A stretch of DNA of 64,000 nucleotides from DATDFB01 sp035276475. GTDB taxonomy: Bacteria; Acidobacteriota; Thermoanaerobaculia; Gp7-AA8. Within the stretch, counting starts at the first letter, position 1, and every line of letters begins with the position of its first letter. The position numbers and the translations under genes are program-made. Where the stretch lies: the NCBI GenBank assembly GCA_035276475.1, contig DATELQ010000110.1, positions 1-64,000 on the forward strand, read 5' to 3'. Under the pieces are notes generated by a model, which did not search any database, was not told the DNA's origin, and worked only from the letters and a program-made list of their open reading frames with translations. Below, in pieces: positions 29,437 to 37,877 of the stretch.

Positions 29437-29816
29437 AACATCCCGTTCGCGTTCGCCGACTCCGGCGGCACGCGCTGCAGCACATCCCAGTGCTCGACGA
29501 CTTTGCCGTCGTCGTCGAGGCGGAAGATGTCGATGCCGGCCCAATCGGCGTCGCCCGGCCACTCCTGGCGGCAGTGCAGCACGACGTAGCTCCCCTCGGC
29601 GATGACGCGCACGAAGTGCACGCGCTTCCCCGGGTACTCCGCGGCCATGCGCGTGAAGTAGTCGATGAACGCCTCTTTCCCGTCGCCGACCGCGGGGTTG
29701 TGCTGGACGTAGCGGTCGCCGGCATAGCGCTCCATCGCCACGGCTGGCCGGCACTGGTTGAACATCAGGTCGTAAAAGGCGACGACGTTCGCCTTGTTGC
29801 GCTCGAGGTCGGGCAT
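29433..29816 (-). CDS. SnoaL-like/NTF2-fold protein
   Basis: A 127-residue protein with the SnoaL-like pattern: ANVVAFYDLMFNQCRP, RYVQHNPAVGDGKEAF, and the C-terminal FRLDDDGKVVEHWDVLQ. These stand-alone NTF2-fold proteins are often annotated as ester cyclases or nuclear-transport-factor-2-like proteins; activity cannot be inferred here. It starts 1 nt after the HNH gene stop, so the two may be co-transcribed. Confidence 0.8.
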   Translation of the reverse strand: MPDLERNKANVVAFYDLMFNQCRPAVAMERYAGDRYVQHNPAVGDGKEAFIDYFTRMAAEYPGKRVHFVRVIAEGSYVVLHCRQEWPGDADWAGIDIFRLDDDGKVVEHWDVLQRVPPESANANGMF

Positions 29817-29817
29817 C

Positions 29818-30480
29818 CTACGACTTCAATTCCACGTTCCAGTACGCCTCATCCAGAAAGTTCTTCCAGATGTCCGGGAACGTCCGCCCCTGCAGCCTGT
29901 GCAGCGGGTGCCACTTCGGGCGCACCGGCTGGCGGATCAGCTTCATGTGATCGCTCTCGCTCAGCAGCTTGTTTCCCTTGCGCACGTTGCACGGCAGGCA
30001 GGCGCACACAACGTTCTCCCACGTCGACTTCCCGCCGCGCGAGATCGGCACGACGTGGTCGAGCGACAGCTCCGACGACGCGAACTTCTTCCCGCAATAC
30101 TGGCAGCGGTTGCCGTCGCGCAGATAGATGTTGCCGCGCGAGAACTTCACCTCCTGGCGCGGCAGGCGGTCGAAGGCCAGGAGCTGCACGACGTGCGGGA
30201 TCTTGATGTTGCGGTTCGGCGTGCGCACGTAATGGTCGTTCGGCTGCACCGGGATGTCGGCCCAGTTGTCGAAATCGTACGTGCGGTACTCGGAGTCGAC
30301 GGCGCGGACCTGCCCCTTGTAAAGCAGGGTGAACGCACGGCGGACAGAGGTGATCTGCACCGCCTGGAAAACCCTGTTCAGCACGAGCACGTGGCCGTCG
30401 AGCATACGTTGTCCACCCGTAACACCCAGCGCGACGGCGCGCTTCCGAGCCCGCTCGCGGTCTGAGGCCGGTCGCGCCAT
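29818..30480 (-). CDS. HNH endonuclease family protein
   Basis: A 220-residue protein with a C-terminal HNH domain: CQYCGKKF (zinc C-x2-C), LSLDHVVPISRGGKSTWEN (catalytic DH), and CLPCNVRKGNK. The N-terminal ~110 residues (VLNRVFQAVQITSVRRAF) belong to the widespread stand-alone HNH group often annotated as restriction-like or of unknown role; no methylase adjoins it, and it is not inside an intron or intein. ATG 30480 used; ATG 30405 would still leave the conserved MLDGHVLVLN segment. Confidence 0.85.
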   Translation of the reverse strand: MARPASDRERARKRAVALGVTGGQRMLDGHVLVLNRVFQAVQITSVRRAFTLLYKGQVRAVDSEYRTYDFDNWADIPVQPNDHYVRTPNRNIKIPHVVQLLAFDRLPRQEVKFSRGNIYLRDGNRCQYCGKKFASSELSLDHVVPISRGGKSTWENVVCACLPCNVRKGNKLLSESDHMKLIRQPVRPKWHPLHRLQGRTFPDIWKNFLDEAYWNVELKS

Positions 30481-30591
30481 GATACCGCCCCCGTGTTGAA
30501 AAAAGCACTGGTTTGAGAGATAGTTAGCCGTAAGACGAATCCGAATTCAGCTCTGCGGAGCGCGTTCTGGGTGTGGTTTCGGGAGGCATGT

Positions 30592-32094
30592 ATGCGCGTT
30601 TTTCCACGGATCGTTCTCGTTGCAGTCGTCGCCGCGCTGCTCGTAGCGCCGGCGGTCCTCGCCAGTCATCTCGAGGCTGACTGCCCGCTGCAACTGGTGG
30701 CCACCAACCCGCCGGCCAGCGCCTTCTACACGTCGCCGCACGGCGTCTTCCGCTTCGGCTCGCAGGTCTATGCGCTGCGCGGCCAGACGCTGACGACGTA
30801 CACGGTCAACGACCTCGGCGAGCTCACCGTCGCCCGCGAAGACTTCGTCGGCGCGCTCGGCGCGCGCGAGTCCGACGGCGGCGTCACCTTCGCCAACGGC
30901 TTCATGTACATCAGCTCCGAGGTGGGGCTGGAGGTGCTCGATCTGCGCAACGTGCGGCCGGGCGGCAACGCCCCGATCCTCGTCTCGCGCATGACCGGAC
31001 TGCACTACCGGCGCATGGCCGTGAGCCCGAAGAATATCCTCGCCGCCGTCTATCCGGCCAGCGATCTTCCGTGCGCGCCGAACCCGAGCAGCACCTTCTG
31101 CTTCAACATGATCGATCTCTACGACGTCTCGAACACGGCGAACATCCGCCGCGTCGGGCGGATCTTCTCCTTCGAGGCCGGCGTCGTGTTCAACGACGTC
31201 ACCTTCAACAACGGCTTCCTCGTCACGACGGGCGTCGGCGGCACGACCGCGTACGACATCACCTCGCCGGCCTTCCCGTCGCGCGCGGCCTTCGACACGA
31301 CCGAGGGGATCTTCCTGGCCAGCAACGGCGCCAACCTCCTGGCCATCGGCAGCGACTCTGCCATCCTCACCGAGATCATTCAGAACCCGATCTCCGGCCC
31401 CTTCTTCACGCCCTTCGAGCTGCACACGCTGGCGGCGCTGCGTAACGAGCGCTCGAACCCGATCGCGTTCCATCACCAGGCCTGGATCGACGACGTCAAC
31501 GGCCGCCTCATCACCATGGTCGACGAAGTCGACCTGCACACGCTCCAACCGGCGCGCACCTTCGCCTTCGACACGTTCGACTACGCCGTGCCGATGTACG
31601 AGGGGAGCGACCCGCGCATTTACGAGCAGGTCTCCTACACCCTGATCGACGAAGTGAAGTTCAATCCCGTCGCCGTCGGGCCGTACGTCTACGTCATCGG
31701 CGAGCGCAGCGGCCTGCAGTCGTACGGCGTGTGCGGGCAGATGACCGGGCGCATCGAGTGGGACAACCCGCAGTCGCTGGCGTGCGGCGGCGCGGAGATC
31801 CACGGCTGGGTCACCGGCGCGACGAAGCTCGCCAACGTGGAGCTCTTCCTCGACGGCGGCTCGCTCGGCGCCGCGACGCTCACCGGTCCGCCGCGCACCG
31901 ACATCCCCTCGACGACGCCGGTGCAGCCGTGGCGCGTCAGCGTGAACCTCGACGCCACGCCGAAGGGGGAGCACATTCTCCGCGCAGTCGGCACCGACGT
32001 CCTCGGCAACCGGCGGCAGTTCGCGAGCGTGCGCGTCGTCTTCGGCGGCCCCGGCTTCAACTGCTTCATCCGCAGACGCGCGTCAGGGAAGTGA
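30592..32094 (+). CDS. Secreted beta-propeller-like protein
   Basis: A 500-residue protein with signal peptide MRVFPRIVLVAVVAALLVA. The body has repeating blade-like strands (VYALRGQTLTTYTVNDLGE, MYISSEVGLEVLDLRNV, MIDLYDVSNTANIRRVGRI) similar to LVIVD/propeller repeats, and ends in an Ig-like domain (about 395-490, GWVTGATKLANVELFLDGG). ATG 30592 follows GGGAGG at 30581-30586. Role unknown; extracytoplasmic. Overlaps the pyrF 3' end by 12 nt. Confidence 0.75.
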   Translation: MRVFPRIVLVAVVAALLVAPAVLASHLEADCPLQLVATNPPASAFYTSPHGVFRFGSQVYALRGQTLTTYTVNDLGELTVAREDFVGALGARESDGGVTFANGFMYISSEVGLEVLDLRNVRPGGNAPILVSRMTGLHYRRMAVSPKNILAAVYPASDLPCAPNPSSTFCFNMIDLYDVSNTANIRRVGRIFSFEAGVVFNDVTFNNGFLVTTGVGGTTAYDITSPAFPSRAAFDTTEGIFLASNGANLLAIGSDSAILTEIIQNPISGPFFTPFELHTLAALRNERSNPIAFHHQAWIDDVNGRLITMVDEVDLHTLQPARTFAFDTFDYAVPMYEGSDPRIYEQVSYTLIDEVKFNPVAVGPYVYVIGERSGLQSYGVCGQMTGRIEWDNPQSLACGGAEIHGWVTGATKLANVELFLDGGSLGAATLTGPPRTDIPSTTPVQPWRVSVNLDATPKGEHILRAVGTDVLGNRRQFASVRVVFGGPGFNCFIRRRASGK

Positions 32095-32760
32095 GTCGAC
32101 GACGGCGAGCGCCGCATCGCGCGGGCTCGCCGCCTCGGTGATCGGACGTCCGACCACGATGGTATCCGCGCCCGCCGCGACCGCCGCGGCGGGCGTCATC
32201 GTTCTGCGCTGATCTCCGGCATCGGCTCCCTCGGGACGAATGCCCGGAACGACGATCTTGATCGCGCTGCCGCACGCGTCGCGAATCGCGCTGATCTCGT
32301 GCGGCGACGCCACGACGCCGCGCAACCCGCTCTCCTGCGCGAGCTTCGCCAGACGCACGGCGCTGTCGAGCGGCGGCGCGGCGAAGCCGATGCGCTGCAA
32401 TTCCGCGCCGTCGAGGCTCGTCAGAATCGTGACGCCGAGGACGAGCGTTGCGTCGGTGGCGCAGGCCTGGAGCATTGCGGCGCCGCCCGAGGCGTGCACC
32501 GTGACCATGGCGGCGCCGAGCGCCGCCGCCTCGGCGACGGCGTGCTTTGCGGTGTTCGGGATGTCATGGATCTTGAGGTCGAGAAAGACCCGCGTGCCGC
32601 GCTCCACCAGCTCGCGCACGATCGACGGCCCGTTGGCGACGAACGCCTGCAACCCGATCTTGAGAGCGCCGGCCACGCCGTCGAGCGCGTCGGCGAGGCG
32701 GAGGACGTCGTCGCGGCGGGAGCGGTCGATGGCGACGATGAGCCGGTCGCGCGATTGCAT
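32083..32760 (-). CDS. pyrF: Orotidine 5'-phosphate decarboxylase
   Basis: A 225-residue UMP-forming enzyme. The signature DLKIHDIPNTA holds the catalytic D-x-K-x2-D; other conserved parts are RLIVAIDRS, VTVHASGG and VPGIRPEGADAGDQRR. Full length. It diverges from the polX-like gene with 15 nt between start codons, so promoters overlap the neighbouring reading frames. Confidence 0.95.
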   Translation of the reverse strand: MQSRDRLIVAIDRSRRDDVLRLADALDGVAGALKIGLQAFVANGPSIVRELVERGTRVFLDLKIHDIPNTAKHAVAEAAALGAAMVTVHASGGAAMLQACATDATLVLGVTILTSLDGAELQRIGFAAPPLDSAVRLAKLAQESGLRGVVASPHEISAIRDACGSAIKIVVPGIRPEGADAGDQRRTMTPAAAVAAGADTIVVGRPITEAASPRDAALAVVDSLP

Positions 32761-32775
32761 GATTTGATGATAGCG

Positions 32776-34422
32776 ATGGACAAGTTCAATGTCGCCCGCG
32801 CGCTCGACGAGATCTCGCGCTACCTCGAGCTCGGGGAATCGAACCGCTTCAAAGCTCTGGCATTCGAGCGCGCCGCGCGAAGCCTCCGCTCACTCGATCG
32901 CGAGCCGGCCGATCTCATCGCCGCCGGCGACCTGCAGAAAACGCCCGGCATCGGCAAGGCCACGGCCGCCGTCATCGAGGAGCTGGTGCGCAGCGGCTCA
33001 TCGCGCTACCTCGAAGAGCTGCGCGCGCAGTACCCGCCCGGCATCTTCGAGCTGATGCGCGTCCCCGCCCTCGGTCTCAAGAAGATCGGCGTCCTCTACG
33101 AGCAACTCGGCATCGGCAACCTCGACGAGCTCGAGGCGGCCGCGCGCGAGGGGAAGCTCGCCAAGCTGCACGGCTTCGGCGCGAAGACGCAGCAGAAGAT
33201 CCTCGAAGGGATCGAGAAGGCCCGGCGGCGCGAGTCGCAGTTCCTCCTGCCGGTCGGCATCGAAGTGGGCGAGGCCATCCGCGAACAGCTCGCCGCGATC
33301 GGCGAGGTGCTCGACGCGGAGATCTCAGGCAGCGTGCGGCGGCGGCTCGAAGTCGTCCGCAACGTCAACGTCGTCGTCTCCACGCGCGCGCCGGAGGTCG
33401 TCATCGGCGTGCTGCCGCGCATCGTCGAGAACGTTCAGCTGCTCGACGAGCGGACGGTGAAGGGCGTGGCCAACAGCGAGATGGACGTGCTGTTCCACTT
33501 CGCCAAACCGGCCGAGTTTGCGGCACAGCTCTTCGTCACGACCGGAACGCGCGAGTTCGTCGAGGCCTTCGGCGCGGTCAAAGGGAAGACCGAGCACGAC
33601 ATCTTCAAGAACGCCGGCTTCGCGTACGTCGAGCCGGAGCGCCGCGAGACCGCGGACGACCTGAAGCGCAAGCGCGCGCGGAAGCTCGTGGAGATGTCGG
33701 ACCTCCGCGGCACGTTCCACGTCCACACGACCTTCAGCGACGGCCGCAATACGGTCTTCGAGATGCTCGACGCGGCGCGCGAGCGCGGCTTCGAGTACGT
33801 CGGCCTCTCCGATCACTCGAAGGCCGCGTACTACGCCGGCGGCTTGAACGAGACGCGGCTCATCGAGCAGCACGCCGAGATCGCCGCGCAGGAGCTACGC
33901 GTCGCGCCGCTGCGCGTTTTTCGCGGAACGGAGGCCGACATCCTGCCGGACGGGACGATCGACTACAGCGACTCCGGCGCACTGGCGAAGTTCGACTTCG
34001 TCATCGCCAGCGTCCACTCCCGCTTCAACATGGACAAGTACGAGATGACGGAGCGCATCCTCCGCGCGCTCGACAACCCCTACGTCACGTTCTTGGGGCA
34101 CCTCACCGGGCGCCTCCTGCTCTCGCGCGACGGCTACACGATGGAGTTCGACAAGGTCTTCGAGCGCGCCGGCGAACGCGGGGTGATGATCGAGATCAAC
34201 GGCAACCCTCGGCGGCTCGACCTCGATTGGCGCCTCATCGGGCGCGCACACGACCGCGGCGTGCTCTTCAGCATCAATCCCGACGCGCATTCGACGCGCG
34301 AGTACAACGCACTCGTCAGCGGCACGTGGGTGGCGCGCAAGGCCGGGCTGTCGCCGAAACAAATCTTCAACACGCGCGACACGGCGGAGGTGGCGGAGCA
34401 CTTCGCGTCGCGAAAACCATAG
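32776..34422 (+). CDS. polX: PolX-family protein, polymerase site degenerate, PHP nuclease intact
   Basis: A 548-residue protein colinear with bacterial PolX: 8-kDa and fingers helices with helix-hairpin-helix (LQKTPGIGKATAAVIEE, VPALGLKKIGVLYEQLG), palm, and C-terminal PHP domain. In the palm the metal-binding pair usually D-x-D after SGS-x-RR reads RNVNV, so both aspartates are Asn (196 and 198); the third is possibly kept (MDVLF). The PHP ligands all look present (FHVHTTFSDG, LSDHSK, GTEADIL, ASVHSRF, LGHLTG, NPDAHS). It should be a 3'-5' exonuclease or phosphatase without polymerase activity. ATG 32776 chosen; ATG 32767 possible. Confidence 0.88.
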   Translation: MDKFNVARALDEISRYLELGESNRFKALAFERAARSLRSLDREPADLIAAGDLQKTPGIGKATAAVIEELVRSGSSRYLEELRAQYPPGIFELMRVPALGLKKIGVLYEQLGIGNLDELEAAAREGKLAKLHGFGAKTQQKILEGIEKARRRESQFLLPVGIEVGEAIREQLAAIGEVLDAEISGSVRRRLEVVRNVNVVVSTRAPEVVIGVLPRIVENVQLLDERTVKGVANSEMDVLFHFAKPAEFAAQLFVTTGTREFVEAFGAVKGKTEHDIFKNAGFAYVEPERRETADDLKRKRARKLVEMSDLRGTFHVHTTFSDGRNTVFEMLDAARERGFEYVGLSDHSKAAYYAGGLNETRLIEQHAEIAAQELRVAPLRVFRGTEADILPDGTIDYSDSGALAKFDFVIASVHSRFNMDKYEMTERILRALDNPYVTFLGHLTGRLLLSRDGYTMEFDKVFERAGERGVMIEINGNPRRLDLDWRLIGRAHDRGVLFSINPDAHSTREYNALVSGTWVARKAGLSPKQIFNTRDTAEVAEHFASRKP

Positions 34423-34425
34423 AAT
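34420..34425 (+). promoter_or_regulatory. Putative -10 (TAGAAT) of S10 peptidase gene
   Basis: TAGAAT contains the TAG stop of the preceding gene and ends 11 nt before ATG 34437. No SD is visible, so leaderless initiation is likely. Confidence 0.45.
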
Positions 34426-34436
34426 CTTGGGCCGCC

Positions 34437-36167
34437 ATGAAATTGACATCCATTCTTTTCCCCCTCCTCATCACAGTTCCGCTTTTCGCACAGCAGCGGC
34501 GCCAGCAGACGCCGGCGCCAGCACCCGCACCTGCTCCGGCCACGCCCGCGGCGCAGCAGCCCGCGACGCCGCGCAGCACCGAGCCGGAGCCGTCGCCGCG
34601 CGCGCAGCAGATGGAGCGCGAGCAGCAGCAGCCGGCGCGCGAGTCGGAGCGCAATCAGCCGCCGAGCGGCGGCGCGTCGTCGACGAATTTCCACTTCGAC
34701 ATGAAAGAAACGACGCCGAGCGTCACGCACCATCAGATCACCGCCGGCGGCCGCACGCTGCACTACACGGCCACCGCCGGCCGCCTCCCGATCAAGAACG
34801 GCGAGGGGACGACCGAGGCGTTGATGTTCTACGTCGCGTACACGCTCGACGGCGCCGAGGCGGCCACGCGCCCGCTCACGTTCGCGTACAACGGCGGGCC
34901 GGGCTCGGCGACGATCTGGCTGCACATGGGGGCGCTGGGGCCGCGCGTCGTGTCGATGGATCCGAAGGGCTTCATGCCCCAGCCGCCCTTCCGCCTCAAG
35001 GACAACGCCTACACGCCGCTCGACCGCACGGACGTCGTGCTGATCGACGCCATCGGCACCGGCTGGAGCCGTCCCGCCGACGCCGCGGCGGCGCGCAAGT
35101 ATGAGAATCCCGAGGGGGACATCCAGGCCTTCGGCGAGTTTATTCGCATGTACATTTCGCGCAACGAGCGCTGGAGCTCGCCGCTGTACCTCTTCGGCGA
35201 GAGCTACGGCACGACGCGCTCGGCCGGCATCGCCGGCTACCTGCAGGGGCGCGGCATCGTCTTCAACGGAATCGGCCTGCTGTCGATGGCGCTCAATTTC
35301 CAGGCCCTGGCGACGTCGGCGGTGAACGACAGCGCGTACCCGTGGCTGATTCCGACGTACACGGCGATCGCGTACTACCACCACAAGCTCTCGCCGGAGC
35401 TGCAGGCGGCGCTCGATAAGTGCCAGGCCGACGCCGACGCGCCATGCGCGGCGCTGCAGCAGGTCGAGCAGTGGTCGCTCACCGACTACAACGCGGCGCT
35501 GGCGCGCGGGGACTCGATGAGCGCGCAGGAGCGGCAGAACGTCATCGACCGGCTGTCGGCGTACACCGGTTTGTCAAAGTCGGTGATCGACGAGATGAAC
35601 CTGCGCATCGACGTCGGCACGTTCGATCACTACCTGCTGCTCGATCAGCGACTCCGCGTCGGCCGCCTCGACGGCCGCTACGCGCTGCCCGAGCCGGGCT
35701 TCCCCGGCGGCCGCGGCGGCGGCTTCACCGATCCGGCGTCGACGGAGACGACCGGACCGTTCACGATGACGTTCAACAACTACATGCGCACGGAGCTCAA
35801 TTACAAGACGGACATGCCGTACTACACCTCCGCGCAGCAGTCGGGGATGTTCCTCTGGAGCGCCAGCGGCTCGACGCAGGCGCCCGGCGGCCCGCAAGGG
35901 TTCCAGGAAGAGATCACGCCGCTGCGCGCCGCCATCGTCGGCAACCCGTACCTGAAGGTGCTGGTGATGGAAGGCTTCTACGACCTGGCCACGCCGTACT
36001 TCCAGGCCGAGTACACGATGCACGAGCTCAACCTCCCGGCACAGTTCCGGAAGAACATCAGCTACGAGCGCTACTGGTCAGGCCACATGGTGTACCTCGA
36101 GCAGAAGGCCTTTGCGAAGTTGCATCAGGATTGGGACGGGTTTGTGGAGGCGACGCAGGGGAAGTGA
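34437..36167 (+). CDS. Secreted serine carboxypeptidase (S10 family)
   Basis: A 576-residue alpha/beta-hydrolase peptidase. Signal peptide (MKLTSILFPLLITVPLFA), then an Ala/Pro/Gln-rich linker (about 20-75), then the S10 core. YNGGPGSATIWLHMG forms the oxyanion loop; the triad is Ser256 (FGESYGTTRS), Asp516 (FYDLATPY) and His550 (YWSGHMVY). It removes C-terminal residues from peptides, most likely in the periplasm or outside. Bacterial S10 proteins of this type are common in Acidobacteriota. Start set by the signal peptide. Confidence 0.93.
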   Translation: MKLTSILFPLLITVPLFAQQRRQQTPAPAPAPAPATPAAQQPATPRSTEPEPSPRAQQMEREQQQPARESERNQPPSGGASSTNFHFDMKETTPSVTHHQITAGGRTLHYTATAGRLPIKNGEGTTEALMFYVAYTLDGAEAATRPLTFAYNGGPGSATIWLHMGALGPRVVSMDPKGFMPQPPFRLKDNAYTPLDRTDVVLIDAIGTGWSRPADAAAARKYENPEGDIQAFGEFIRMYISRNERWSSPLYLFGESYGTTRSAGIAGYLQGRGIVFNGIGLLSMALNFQALATSAVNDSAYPWLIPTYTAIAYYHHKLSPELQAALDKCQADADAPCAALQQVEQWSLTDYNAALARGDSMSAQERQNVIDRLSAYTGLSKSVIDEMNLRIDVGTFDHYLLLDQRLRVGRLDGRYALPEPGFPGGRGGGFTDPASTETTGPFTMTFNNYMRTELNYKTDMPYYTSAQQSGMFLWSASGSTQAPGGPQGFQEEITPLRAAIVGNPYLKVLVMEGFYDLATPYFQAEYTMHELNLPAQFRKNISYERYWSGHMVYLEQKAFAKLHQDWDGFVEATQGK

Positions 36168-36180
36168 GAAGATAGACGGC

Positions 36181-36456
36181 ATGAAGGTTTCGCTCGAAGT
36201 GCCGGAATCGCTTGTCGAGCGACTGGGCGGTTCGGCGGCCGACCTCTCGAGAGCTGCGCTCGAGGCGTTGGCCGTCGAGGCCTATCGCCAGCGGCGGATC
36301 ACCCGACACGAGCTTCAGCAGTTGATGGGGATCGAGTCGTTCTATGAGATGGAGGTGTTCCTGAAACAGCATGAAGTGCCGCTGGACTACTCGATCGAAG
36401 ATCTCAAAGCAGACATCGAGACGAGCGCGCGGTTGCGAGAAAAACAGCACGTGTGA
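36181..36456 (+). CDS. UPF0175 family antitoxin-like protein
   Basis: A 91-residue protein with the UPF0175 pattern: MKVSLEVPESLVERLGG, ALEALAVEAYRQRRITRHEL and the C-terminal helix MEVFLKQHEVPLDYSIEDL. The family is a putative antitoxin with a DNA-binding-like fold, found beside DUF3368 genes. The stop overlaps the next start as GTGA, as expected for a coupled toxin-antitoxin pair. TAGACG lies just before the ATG. The antitoxin role is inferred from the pairing. Confidence 0.85.
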   Translation: MKVSLEVPESLVERLGGSAADLSRAALEALAVEAYRQRRITRHELQQLMGIESFYEMEVFLKQHEVPLDYSIEDLKADIETSARLREKQHV

Positions 36457-36923
36457 TCGTTGTCGCGGACACCTCACCGCTTCTGTATTTGATCCTGATT
36501 CAATGCGAGCACGTGCTGCCGGCGCTCTACGACCGCGTGGTGGCTCCGCGCGCAGTCATCTCGGAGTTGACGGATCCGCAGGCCCCGGAGGCTGTGCGAG
36601 CGTGGGCGACGAGATCGCCGTCCTGGCTGCACATTGCGAAGCCAAGTCAAAGCGTCGTGCCGTCGAAGCGACTCGGACGTGGTGAGCTCGAGGCGATCGC
36701 ACTCGCTAGGGAGCTGAACGCCGATGCTCTCCTCATGGACGACCGTTATGCGCGTGAGGAGGCGATTCGACATCACCTACCGATCGTGGGCACGTTAGGT
36801 GTACTCGGGGACGCTGCGGACGCCAACCTGATCGACTTGCCCGACGCCGTTGCCCGGCTGCGTCAGACCACCTTTTACGCGAGCGAATGGCTCTACGAAT
36901 GGCTGCTGTCCCGCGAGAAGTGA
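36453..36923 (+). CDS. DUF3368 (PIN-like) toxin-like protein
   Basis: A 156-residue protein of the DUF3368 family, a PIN-domain relative. Acidic site residues are visible in VVADTSPLLYL (Asp), GRGELEAIALA (Glu) and ALLMDDRYAR (Asp-Asp). If PIN-like, it is a metal-dependent ribonuclease neutralised by the preceding UPF0175 protein. GTG 36453 overlaps the antitoxin stop. Not experimentally well characterised as a family. Confidence 0.85.
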   Translation: MIVVADTSPLLYLILIQCEHVLPALYDRVVAPRAVISELTDPQAPEAVRAWATRSPSWLHIAKPSQSVVPSKRLGRGELEAIALARELNADALLMDDRYAREEAIRHHLPIVGTLGVLGDAADANLIDLPDAVARLRQTTFYASEWLYEWLLSREK

Positions 36924-36952
36924 CGAATACCCCCCACCCAGCGCCCGAAACC

Positions 36953-37134
36953 GATCCATGGACGCTTTTTCTCCGCCCCGACATCACATAAATCTGCCCG
37001 CCGCTCACTTTTATCTGCGGCGCGAGCACTTTTAAATGCTCGCGGGTCAGATTTATGTGCCCCGCCTGCACATAAAAGTGATCCATGGACGTTTCGATGT
37101 GCCCCGGGGGACACAAAAAAGCGATCCATGGACG
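36953..37134. repeat. Repeat patch: three GATCCATGGACG copies and nested palindromes
   Basis: The 279-nt gap 36924-37202 has no gene. GATCCATGGACG occurs at 36953-36964, 37080-37091 and 37123-37134. Between copies 1 and 2, CACATAAATCTG (36985-36996) is inverted at 37048-37059, enclosing an 8-bp hairpin CGCGAGCA/TGCTCGCG (37021-37028, 37037-37044). GTGCCCCGGGGGACAC near 37100 is another palindrome. This is richer in A/T and repeats than the rest of the window and follows the toxin-like pair. Confidence 0.7.
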
Positions 37135-37181
37135 TTAAAAAACGACCGGGGCACGGCAGAGGGTGATTTGCCGCGCCCCGG
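37135..37181 (-). terminator. Intrinsic terminator of the 37203-39009 operon
   Basis: On the minus strand CCGGGGC-G-CGGCA pairs with TGCCG-U-GCCCCGG (37181-37146; one mismatch) around a 10-nt loop, followed by TCGTTTTTT. It begins 21 nt after the stop of the secretin-N-like gene, so it probably ends that ECF sigma operon. Confidence 0.8.
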
Positions 37182-37202
37182 TTTGTGTAGGAGGAACGCC
37201 CG

Positions 37203-37877
37203 TTATCGTCGAGCGACGAGAACGATCATCAAGGCGCGCTTACTTTCGGGCGAGCGCGCAGCGCCGAGCACGTAGGTCTGGCCGATGCGCAGGTTCAGCG
37301 ACGTCTTCAGGAGCGACGTCAGCTGATCGTTCTGCACCTTCGAGATCTGCAGATCGTTGATGTGGATCGAATCCGAGGCCGGGTCGTAGTCGCCGAACTT
37401 GAAGCCGGCCCGGTAGCCGCTGGAGACCTCGATCAGGCTCGGATCCCCTTCCTTCCCCTGCGCGTCGGCGTCGCCGAGCTGCTCGAAGGACTGGTACGGC
37501 AGCACCGTCAGCCAATCCTTGATGTCCTCGAGATTCTTCGGCACGCGCGCGCCGCCGCCGGCCTGGCGCGCCGCGGCCACGATGCGCACCTGCAGCCGGA
37601 ACGGCTGCGCGGCGGCGTCGAACTCCGAGAGCGTCTTGGCGATCGCCTTCAGGTTCTCGGCCTTGTCCGTGACCACCAGCGCGTTCGTCGACGGCTGGAT
37701 CGTCACCGAGCCGTCGGGGCTGAGCAGCGACTTGATCGCCGCGGCCGCCTTGTCGGCTTCCTTGTGCTTGAACGTGAACGTTTTAACGGTCAGCGCCTGC
37801 CCCGGCTGGCGCGGCTCGGCCAATGCCGAACCGGTCACGAGGAGCAAGGCGCAAAGTGCAATGAGGAGTCGCTTCAT
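37203..37877 (-). CDS. Secreted secretin-N-like protein
   Basis: A 224-residue protein with signal peptide (MKRLLIALCALLLVTGSALA). Residues about 30-95 (KTFTFKHKEADKAAAAIKSLL, QPSTNALVVTDKAENLKAI) match the short secretin N-domain/NolW-like fold; the C-terminal part (QISKVQNDQLTSLLKTSLNLRIGQTYVLG) resembles the start of a secretin domain but lacks the pore. It may be an envelope accessory protein. Third gene of the sigma/anti-sigma operon (ATGA overlap with the anti-sigma gene), so likely under that sigma factor. Confidence 0.75.
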   Translation of the reverse strand: MKRLLIALCALLLVTGSALAEPRQPGQALTVKTFTFKHKEADKAAAAIKSLLSPDGSVTIQPSTNALVVTDKAENLKAIAKTLSEFDAAAQPFRLQVRIVAAARQAGGGARVPKNLEDIKDWLTVLPYQSFEQLGDADAQGKEGDPSLIEVSSGYRAGFKFGDYDPASDSIHINDLQISKVQNDQLTSLLKTSLNLRIGQTYVLGAARSPESKRALMIVLVARR

